From positions 2,040,723 to 2,048,295 of the forward strand of contig CP070840.1 in the NCBI GenBank assembly GCA_020342025.1: a stretch of DNA of 7,573 nt, written 5' to 3'. Positions 1 to 5,076 of the stretch are shown piece after piece. The translations under genes and the position numbers were made by a program. The first letter of the stretch is position 1, and every line of letters starts with the position of its first letter. The notes beneath the pieces are model-generated. The model ran no database searches and was not told the DNA's origin. It worked only from the letters and a program-made list of their open reading frames with translations. This stretch comes from Deltaproteobacteria bacterium (lineage in GTDB: Bacteria; Desulfobacterota; DSM-4660; Desulfatiglandales; HGW-15).

Positions 1-1040
1 AAAGAGATCACATCATCAAGCTTCTTCTTGGCCAGCCCAGAATCTATGGCCTCACATGCCCTTGCCACACCCCCTTCGAAGCCCTCATCAAGACCTGCGG
101 CGACAAAGGCAGCGGCCGCGTTCAACAAGACCATATTCCGCTTTGGTCCCTTCCCACCTTCCAATATCTCTCTGATGACGCGGGCATTCTCTCTGGCGTT
201 CCCTCCTTCTATCTCCTCTGGCTTGGCTCTCTTAAATCCATATTCCTCTGGGGTTATATGAAATGTATCAATCTTGCCCTGTTTGAGATGGGATATCCTG
301 GTGGAGCCGCAAATGCTTATTTCATCAAAGGTGCCCTCACCACAGACCACAAAGGCCTCTCTCGTTCCGAGCCTATCCAGAACCTGAGCCATCTTTATGG
401 TCAGGTCAGGATCATAGACCCCCATGACCTGAGCCGTGGCCCCTGCTGGATTGGTCAAGGGACCAAGCAGATTAAAAATAGTACGGATGCCAATCTCCTG
501 TCTGGGAAGGGCAGGGTACTTCATCGCTCCATAAAATAGGGGCGCATAGAGAAACGCTATTCCCAATTCATGCATACATCGCGTGGCGTTGGCATGGTTG
601 ATGTCTATCTTCAGTCCCAGTGCCTTGAGCACGTCGGCACTGCCGCAATGGCTGGAGACCGCCCGCTGGCCATGCTTGGCCACCTTAACGCCGCCTCCGG
701 CCACAACAAAGGCGGTTGCAGTGGATACATTGAACGTATTGGTCCCATCTGCGCCTGTGCCGCAGGTATCCATGATGGTTTCGTCTTCAATGTTTATTTC
801 ATCCCGATCAATGTTTACCAAATGATTATTGAGCTGTATTTTTGTGGCGCGGGCTCTCATTGCCTTTGCCGCACCCGTGAGCTCGTCCACAGTCTCCCCC
901 TTTATCCTAAGGGCCGTGATCAAGGACCCGATCTGGGCAGATGTGGCCTGGCCTTTCAGAATCTCATCCATGGCCTCCAACATCTCCCCTTCTGTCAGAT
1001 CCTGGCCCCTTACCACTTTCCCAATAGCATCCTTTATCAT
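1..1040 (-). CDS. trpD: Anthranilate phosphoribosyltransferase (TrpD), 3' end cut by window edge
   Basis: TrpD transfers phosphoribose from PRPP to anthranilate, the second step of tryptophan synthesis, in the cytoplasm. The minus strand is open for 346 codons from the ATG at 1040 to the window edge. Seen: an N-terminal helical domain (about residues 1-65), the PRPP loop DTCGTGADG (91-99; the family usually has GTGGDG), TFNVST (102-107), KHGQRAVSSHCGSADVL (122-138), the anthranilate-side segment GIRTIFNLLGPLTNP (184-198), and the metal-binding pair D239-E240. Typical TrpDs are about 335-350 residues, so only a few residues should be missing unless it is fused to another domain. The start is set by AGGAGG at 1049-1054, 8 nt upstream. 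It is the first structural gene behind the trpL attenuator; trpE does not precede it. Family assignment is near certain. Confidence 0.96.
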   Translation of the reverse strand, partial: MIKDAIGKVVRGQDLTEGEMLEAMDEILKGQATSAQIGSLITALRIKGETVDELTGAAKAMRARATKIQLNNHLVNIDRDEINIEDETIMDTCGTGADGTNTFNVSTATAFVVAGGGVKVAKHGQRAVSSHCGSADVLKALGLKIDINHANATRCMHELGIAFLYAPLFYGAMKYPALPRQEIGIRTIFNLLGPLTNPAGATAQVMGVYDPDLTIKMAQVLDRLGTREAFVVCGEGTFDEISICGSTRISHLKQGKIDTFHITPEEYGFKRAKPEEIEGGNARENARVIREILEGGKGPKRNMVLLNAAAAFVAAGLDEGFEGGVARACEAIDSGLAKKKLDDVIS

Positions 1041-1080
1041 CTGATCTCCCTCCTTTTTAGAAGATATGTAGGCGTTTTAA

Positions 1081-1119
1081 ACAAGAAAGGCCGTGGATTC
1101 TTTGACCCACGGCCTTTTT
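1081..1119 (-). terminator. Second hairpin of the trp leader (5:6), possible tandem terminator
   Basis: AAAGGCCGTGG (1117-1107) and CCACGGCCTTT (1096-1086) form a perfect 11-bp stem around a 10-nt loop. On the minus strand the tail is an imperfect T-rich run (TTTCTTGTTT, including the end of the stem), so termination is plausible but weaker than at the first hairpin. Read on the plus strand the tail is TTTTT, but no gene ends there on that strand. The 5' arm resembles strand 3 of the attenuator (shared CCGTGGG) and can pair instead with strand 4. It may be a back-up terminator, a second switchable element or an RNA-processing site. Confidence 0.6.
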
Positions 1120-1133
1120 CAATCGCACCAAAC

Positions 1134-1171
1134 AAAAAACCGCGGGTCTCCGGAAGCGAGCCCACGGTTTT
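1134..1171 (-). terminator. trp attenuator terminator hairpin (3:4)
   Basis: On the minus strand AAAACCGTGGGCTC (1171-1158) pairs with 1150-1136: 14 bp with one bulged A and one G-U, closing a 7-nt loop GCTTCCG. Six Ts (1139-1134) follow, the innermost four able to extend the stem. This is a rho-independent terminator 33 nt downstream of the leader-peptide stop. It should abort transcription before trpD when tryptophan is plentiful. Confidence 0.85.
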
Positions 1172-1207
1172 CTTGTCTACTTATGCCGGTTTCAGCGGAC
1201 TCACCTC
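1153..1207 (-). promoter_or_regulatory. trp attenuator antiterminator helix (2:3)
   Basis: On the minus-strand RNA, GAGGTGAGTCCGC (1207-1195), which overlaps the leader-peptide stop codon, can pair without interruption with GTGGGCTCGCTTC (1165-1153): 13 bp, of which four are G-U. The second arm is also the 5' side of the terminator, so the two structures exclude each other. A weaker 1:2 helix is possible between the Trp-codon region and the start of the spacer (1232-1227 with 1190-1185, and 1220-1216 with 1196-1192). It would tie up strand 2 when no ribosome stalls. The pairings are read directly; the switching is inferred from the known mechanism. Confidence 0.78.
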
Positions 1208-1275
1208 CTCAAAGAGCTGAGCCACCACCAGCCACGAAAACGCAGCTTCGGACTATTTTTGATCTTCTCGTACAT
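1201..1275 (-). CDS. trpL: trp operon leader peptide, 24 aa with three consecutive Trp codons
   Basis: This short ORF reads ATG to TGA on the minus strand and ends RGWWWLSSLRR. Its three adjacent TGG codons are at 1222-1230. It lies between a strong promoter and a rho-independent hairpin upstream of trpD, the hallmark of ribosome-mediated attenuation: scarce charged tRNA-Trp stalls the ribosome at the TGG run. Fourteen nt separate the last TGG from the first base of the antiterminator arm (1207), so a stalled ribosome would leave that arm free. A ribosome that reaches the TGA (1201-1203) covers it. The ATG has no Shine-Dalgarno and sits 7 nt after the -10 box, so translation may be leaderless. 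No other ATG, GTG or TTG start exists in frame before the Trp codons. It is too short to be recognised by homology; the call rests on context. Confidence 0.87.
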   Translation of the reverse strand: MYEKIKNSPKLRFRGWWWLSSLRR

Positions 1276-1282
1276 GCACTTT

Positions 1283-1311
1283 TTTATATAGGCGCCGAAA
1301 AGATCTGTCAA
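1283..1311 (-). promoter_or_regulatory. trp operon promoter
   Basis: On the minus strand a perfect -35 box TTGACA (1311-1306) is followed by a 17-nt spacer and TATAAA (1288-1283), one mismatch from the sigma-70 consensus. Transcription should start about 1275-1277, at or just before the ATG of the leader peptide. The -35 box lies inside an inverted repeat that may be an operator. Confidence 0.8.
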
Positions 1312-1333
1312 GCGAATTCTTATGGGCTTGACA
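1306..1333. promoter_or_regulatory. Inverted repeat over the trp -35 box, candidate operator
   Basis: TGTCAAGC (1306-1313) and GCTTGACA (1326-1333) are exact reverse complements separated by 12 bp, so the half-site centres are 20 bp apart, about two helical turns. The left half contains the trp -35 hexamer, so a dimeric protein bound here would block that promoter. It does not resemble the E. coli TrpR operator. The right half also reads TTGACA on the plus strand but has no fitting -10 box. The symmetry is seen; an operator role is inferred. Confidence 0.4.
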
Positions 1334-1382
1334 AGCTCCCATTAAATGATCAATTACTCTTACCGTTGGGCCCTTCTTCCCT

Positions 1383-1411
1383 TTGAAAAAAGACGCGAAA
1401 GAGCCTATTAT
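1383..1411 (+). promoter_or_regulatory. Promoter for thiE-thiL-thiM
   Basis: TTGAAA (1383-1388), a 17-nt spacer and TATTAT (1406-1411) each differ from the sigma-70 consensus by one base. Transcription would start near 1418, leaving a 5' leader of about 45 nt. That is too short for a TPP riboswitch. Confidence 0.6.
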
Positions 1412-1462
1412 CGATTTATCAAGCTGAATTCAAAGTGGTTCTCATGCGATGAGGAGGGAATC

Positions 1463-2092
1463 ATGAAACGGATTGGGAAACTGCATATACTTACGGATAT
1501 TGTCCTGCAAAACCGCTTTTCTCACATGGAACTGGCCAAATTGGCCATCCGCGGGGGGGCTGATACGATCCAGTTTCGTCAAAAGAAGGGATCTACGCGT
1601 GAGATGATCCAGGTTGCCGGGGATGTGAGAGAGGTGTGTGCCGAGAGTGGCGTCACCTTCATTGTGAACGATCGAGTGGACGTGGCCATTGCCTCAGAGG
1701 CGGACGGTGTGCACCTGGGACAGGATGATTTCCCCATTCCCCTGGCGCGGGAGTTACTTGGGAAAGGGCGGATCATAGGGGGTTCCGCTGCCACCATGGA
1801 GGAGGCCCGCAAGTGCCTTTCAGAGGGGGCGGACTATGTGGGATTCGGGCCTGTCTATCCAACCAGCTCCAAGGACGATGCAGGACCTGTGAGCGGCGTT
1901 TCCATACTGAAAGGCGTGGTTGAGGCCATTCCTTTGCCCATCATTGCCATTGGCGGTGTGATGGCAGCGAATACGGCAGAGGTTATGCAGGCAGGGGCTC
2001 ATGGCATTGCCGTGATCTCTGCCGTCTGCTGCCAGGAGGATCCGGAACAGGCTACCAAGGACCTCTACAGGGCTCTACATCAACGTGGGTAA
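1463..2092 (+). CDS. thiE: Thiamine-phosphate synthase (ThiE), 209 aa
   Basis: ThiE couples HMP-pyrophosphate with thiazole phosphate to form thiamine phosphate in the cytoplasm. Family motifs of the TIM barrel are in order: LHILTD (7-12), QFRQKKG (37-43, pyrophosphate binding), NDRVDVA (69-75), DGVHLGQDD (81-89), IIGGSA (104-109; many members have GvS), DYVGFGPVYPTSSK (124-137), IAIGGV (161-166) and GIAVISAV (181-188). The length is usual for the family. The ATG at 1463 is chosen because GAGGAGG (1451-1457) precedes it by 5 nt and homology begins at once; the open frame further upstream is unlike ThiE. It opens a three-gene thi operon: its stop codon is part of TAAGGAGG, which serves as the ribosome-binding site of thiL. 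Confidence 0.95.
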   Translation: MKRIGKLHILTDIVLQNRFSHMELAKLAIRGGADTIQFRQKKGSTREMIQVAGDVREVCAESGVTFIVNDRVDVAIASEADGVHLGQDDFPIPLARELLGKGRIIGGSAATMEEARKCLSEGADYVGFGPVYPTSSKDDAGPVSGVSILKGVVEAIPLPIIAIGGVMAANTAEVMQAGAHGIAVISAVCCQEDPEQATKDLYRALHQRG

Positions 2093-2102
2093 GGAGGTCA
2101 CC

Positions 2103-3128
2103 ATGTCTCAGAGGCTATCTGACATCGGAGAATTCGGGTTGATTGACCGGATCCATGAACTCCTTCAAAAGGAGGGCCTGGAAGCGCCTGGCGTAACCTT
2201 AGGCATCGGGGATGATACCGCCTCCTTCCGTCCCCGCGCAGGCTATGAACTGCTGGTCACCTGTGACGCCATGGTGGAGGGACGACACTACCTGTCTGAG
2301 CATATCAGTCCTCTAAATCTAGGGCGGCGCGCCATGGCACTGAACATCAGTGACATTGGTGCCATGGGGGGACGACCCTTATATGCACTCGTCTCACTGG
2401 GATTGAAGGCGGAGACGCTTGTCGCTGATGTGGAAGCCATGTATCGTGGATTCATTGCAGAGCTCAATCCCTTTGAGGCCTCAATCATTGGTGGCAATGT
2501 GACGAAATCTGAACATGCCACGTTTGTCGATATCACCCTGATCGGGGAGGTGGAGCAGGGTAAGATGATTCGCCGTTCCACGGCAAGGGCTGGTGACGCG
2601 ATTCTCGTCACAGGCTATCCGGGCCAGGCCGCGGCCGGGCTATACTTGCTGCTGAACGCGCAACCCGGTGAGGATTTGAGCGACCATCCGCTGGTGCAAA
2701 CCTTTAATACCCCTTCTCATCGAGCCCGTGAGGGGAGGGCGATTGCCCAATCAGGATATGCAACCGCAATGATCGATACGAGTGACGGATTCCTCGGGGA
2801 TTTGGGTCATATTTGTAAAGAAAGCGGGGTGGGTGCCAGACTGACGCGGAAAAGTCTACCCATGGGAAAGGAATTAGGGGAGGCTGCCACCCGGTTGGGC
2901 CGGGATCCGTTTGAGCTGGTCCTGGGGGAGAGTGATGATTATGAGCTAATCATCACCTGTCCGCCTGACGATGTGGAGGGGATCCGCTCGGTTGTTGCCG
3001 CGGTGAGTGCGGTCCCTGTCACTGAGGTGGGCCGAATCACTGAAGCGGCTTATGGGATGAAGATCGTTCAGCCAGAGGGTACCGAATGCGCAGTGACCCC
3101 CGCGGGCTGGGATCATTTCAGTCAATAA
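2103..3128 (+). CDS. thiL: Thiamine-monophosphate kinase (ThiL), 341 aa
   Basis: ThiL phosphorylates thiamine monophosphate with ATP to give thiamine pyrophosphate, the active cofactor. It belongs to the PurM/ThiL/SelD fold. Seen: EFGLIDRI (10-17), GIGDDTA (34-40, Mg-ATP), CDAMVEGRHY (54-63), NISDIGAMGGRP (81-92), IIGGNVTKS (128-136), the R-ARAGD-ILVTG region (158-171), MIDTSDGFLGDL (223-234) and GESDDYELI (275-283; the usual form is GGEDYEL). The length is normal. The start at 2103 is set by AAGGAGG at 2091-2097; a longer frame from 2085 would begin inside thiE with no ribosome-binding site. There are 10 nt between thiE and thiL and 10 nt between thiL and thiM, so the three genes are almost certainly co-transcribed. 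Confidence 0.95.
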   Translation: MSQRLSDIGEFGLIDRIHELLQKEGLEAPGVTLGIGDDTASFRPRAGYELLVTCDAMVEGRHYLSEHISPLNLGRRAMALNISDIGAMGGRPLYALVSLGLKAETLVADVEAMYRGFIAELNPFEASIIGGNVTKSEHATFVDITLIGEVEQGKMIRRSTARAGDAILVTGYPGQAAAGLYLLLNAQPGEDLSDHPLVQTFNTPSHRAREGRAIAQSGYATAMIDTSDGFLGDLGHICKESGVGARLTRKSLPMGKELGEAATRLGRDPFELVLGESDDYELIITCPPDDVEGIRSVVAAVSAVPVTEVGRITEAAYGMKIVQPEGTECAVTPAGWDHFSQ

Positions 3129-3138
3129 GGAGTCGAGT

Positions 3139-3948
3139 ATGTTTGATGAAAAATTGGCAAAAAAAGCTGGAGAAAATCTCAGACGCATGCGGGAAAAGAA
3201 GCCCTTGGTTCATAACATCACCAATTATGTGGTCATGAACAATACGGCCAACGCATTGCTGGCTTGCGGTGCTTCACCTGTAATGGCCCATGCTCAAGGG
3301 GAAGTGGAAGAGATGGTATCTCTGGCAGGCGCCTTGGTGCTGAATATCGGGACCCTCACCCCCTATTGGATCGATTCTATGTTAATGGCGGGAAGGCGCG
3401 CCAATGAAGTGAATGTCCCTATTATCCTGGATCCAGTGGGTTCAGGGGCCACTAACCTCCGTACCGAGGCCGCCAAAAGACTCATCGATAACCTTTCAAT
3501 CCAGGTGGTTCGGGGGAACGCGTCCGAGGTGCTTTCCCTGGCACAGGAGGGATCCCAAACCAAAGGGGTAGACGCTATTCATAGCGTGGATGAAGCAGCG
3601 GATGCCGCTATCGTTTTGGCCAGGGAATTGGATACCACTTTGGCCATCACCGGGGAAGTGGATCTGATCACGGATGGCGTAAGGGTTTACATGGTCTACA
3701 ATGGACATGAACTTATGGGATACGTGACGGGTACGGGTTGCACAGCCACGGCCCTTATTGGGGCCTTTCTGGCTGTGGATCAGGATTCCGTAGGGGCCGC
3801 CACCACGGCATTGGCCTACTTTGGGCTTGCAGGTGAAAAGGGGGCGGACTATGCCAAAGCACCAGGTAGCTTTCAGGTCGCTTTGCTCGATGCCCTCTTC
3901 ACCATTGATGGAGAGGCCTTACAGAAGGGGGCCAAGATCAGGACCTAG
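3139..3948 (+). CDS. thiM: Hydroxyethylthiazole kinase (ThiM), 269 aa
   Basis: ThiM phosphorylates hydroxyethylthiazole, a salvaged breakdown product of thiamine, giving the thiazole phosphate used by ThiE. It is a ribokinase-fold enzyme. Seen: PLVHNITNYVVMNNTANALLA (22-42, substrate pocket), VLNIGTL (67-73), PIILDPVGSGAT (94-105), VVRGNASE (123-130) and GYVTGTGCTATALIGAF (194-210), with C201 at the usual catalytic cysteine position. The length matches the family. An AAGGAG ribosome-binding site at the end of thiL precedes the ATG. With thiE and thiL this gives salvage, coupling and activation; thiD (HMP-P kinase), thiC and thiG are not in the window. No clear terminator follows. Confidence 0.95.
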   Translation: MFDEKLAKKAGENLRRMREKKPLVHNITNYVVMNNTANALLACGASPVMAHAQGEVEEMVSLAGALVLNIGTLTPYWIDSMLMAGRRANEVNVPIILDPVGSGATNLRTEAAKRLIDNLSIQVVRGNASEVLSLAQEGSQTKGVDAIHSVDEAADAAIVLARELDTTLAITGEVDLITDGVRVYMVYNGHELMGYVTGTGCTATALIGAFLAVDQDSVGAATTALAYFGLAGEKGADYAKAPGSFQVALLDALFTIDGEALQKGAKIRT

Positions 3949-4096
3949 GAAAAGCGAGGGCACACCTGCCCGCCACCCCCCTAGGCTTCAGACGAGGCGG
4001 ACGGGCGCTCAGGCGCGGGGGATTGATCTCTCGATTCTTTTATGGTAGTATAACCCTTTGAAACTTTTTGGGTTTTGCGGTAAAGAAGAAAAAATC
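3949..4096 (+). promoter_or_regulatory. Intergenic spacer with possible promoter for the FHA-GAF gene
   Basis: TTGATC (4023-4028), 17 nt, then TAGTAT (4046-4051) is a moderate sigma-70 match. The first part of the spacer is GC-rich and holds an imperfect 10-bp inverted repeat (3965-3974 with 3996-4005) without a T-run, so it is not a convincing terminator. Some read-through from thiM is therefore possible. Confidence 0.4.
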
Positions 4097-5008
4097 ATGA
4101 CAAAGCTCTACATCCTGGAGGGTCCCAACAAGGGAGAATCTTTCGAGCTGAAAGACGAAACGACCTCCATCGGCCGCTCCCATGAAAACCACATTCAAAT
4201 GAAGGACAGATTTGTCTCTCGCAACCATTTGGAAATTTACAGGAGAGACGGCAAGCTTTTCCTGAAGGACTTGATGAGCGAAAACGGGACCTTTGTGGAT
4301 GGTGAACCCATAAAACCTGGCAAAGAATTGGAGGTGAAGGAAGGGCTTCCCATCTCCATCGGTATGAGCGTGCTCTGTTTGGGACAAGGGTGCACGGAAT
4401 ACATCCTCGCTTTTCTGGATTCCATCGAACTTTCCAAAGAACTCAGTGAAAAGGTGGCTGAGGCCCAAAAAGACAGGCCCATGACCGCAGAACGGAATAT
4501 GGAGTTGATCTACAAGGTCTCCCATGTTTTGGGTCAATCATCGCATGTCAATGAGATGCTGGAGAGGATTCTGGAGTATATCTTCGAGCTTCTCAACAGG
4601 ATCGATAGGGGAGCCATCATTCTGGTCAATGATAAAACAGGAGAGACGACGAAGGTCATCATCAGAAACAAGGAGGGTCTGCCCCGTAACAGGATGAGGT
4701 ACAGCGAGGCCGTGGTGGAGCGGGTCTTAAAGACGGGGAAAGCCGTTATGATCCCTGACGCCCAGGCTGAAGATGCATCGGAGCTGGGGGATACCCTGGA
4801 ACTGGTTGAAATCGGTTCGGTCATGTGTGTGCCGCTGATCAGTAAATCAGAGATCAGAGGTGTTATTTATGTGGACTCCCTTCAAAAGCCATACGGATTT
4901 CGGCGAGAGGACCTTTCTCTCCTCACCGCCCTAAGCAGCCCTGCCGCCATTGCCATAGAGAACGCACTGCTTCAAGAGCGTTTAGAGAAATTCAAAAAGG
5001 AGAAATAA
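4097..5008 (+). CDS. FHA-GAF domain signalling protein, 303 aa
   Basis: This soluble protein probably has a regulatory role. Residues 1-100 form an FHA domain, a phosphothreonine-binding module, with the signature residues G26-R27, S41-R42-N43-H44 and N63-G64-T65 all intact. A charged helical linker (about 105-135) leads to a GAF domain (about 148-292), a small-molecule or dimerisation fold, with VPLISKSEIRGVIYVDS (245-261) and a final helix of A, E and L residues. It stops after LEKFKKEK with no catalytic output domain such as sigma-54 AAA+, cyclase, GGDEF or kinase, and no signal peptide or membrane segment. The ATG at 4097 follows a weak AAGAAG; a TTG at 4058 in the same frame is less likely. 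Neither ligand nor partner can be told from sequence, and neighbouring genes give no functional link. Confidence 0.88.
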   Translation: MTKLYILEGPNKGESFELKDETTSIGRSHENHIQMKDRFVSRNHLEIYRRDGKLFLKDLMSENGTFVDGEPIKPGKELEVKEGLPISIGMSVLCLGQGCTEYILAFLDSIELSKELSEKVAEAQKDRPMTAERNMELIYKVSHVLGQSSHVNEMLERILEYIFELLNRIDRGAIILVNDKTGETTKVIIRNKEGLPRNRMRYSEAVVERVLKTGKAVMIPDAQAEDASELGDTLELVEIGSVMCVPLISKSEIRGVIYVDSLQKPYGFRREDLSLLTALSSPAAIAIENALLQERLEKFKKEK

Positions 5009-5032
5009 GCGGCGGGCCAGTCATCGAAGGAA

Positions 5033-5076
5033 AGAGGGGTTAGCCTCCCTAGAGAGGCTAACCCCTCTCTTATTTT
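5033..5076. terminator. Bidirectional rho-independent terminator between convergent genes
   Basis: AGAGGGGTTAGCCTC (5033-5047) and its exact complement (5054-5068) form a perfect 15-bp stem with a 6-nt loop. The plus-strand tail is CTTATTTT; the minus-strand tail begins TTTCC. It lies 24 nt after the FHA-GAF stop and directly after the gcdA stop, so it probably ends both transcripts. Confidence 0.9.

Noticed and set aside
1086..1119. Hairpin read as a plus-strand terminator
   Set aside because: Its T-run is better on the plus strand, but no plus-strand gene ends upstream of it. It is more sensibly part of the minus-strand trp leader.
570..1220. A 216-codon plus-strand open frame opposite trpD and trpL
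   Set aside because: It is antisense to a clear trpD and to the leader peptide, has no ribosome-binding site and resembles no known protein.
1328..1356. Plus-strand TTGACA as a thi -35 box
   Set aside because: No acceptable -10 hexamer lies 16-19 nt downstream; the TTGAAA/TATTAT pair at 1383-1411 is far better.
1346..1462. N-terminal extension of ThiE by 39 residues
   Set aside because: It has no ribosome-binding site, overlaps the predicted promoter, and does not look like ThiE; GAGGAGG sits before the ATG at 1463.
3965..4005. GC-rich inverted repeat after thiM as a terminator
   Set aside because: The stem has a mismatch and a 21-nt loop and is not followed by Ts.
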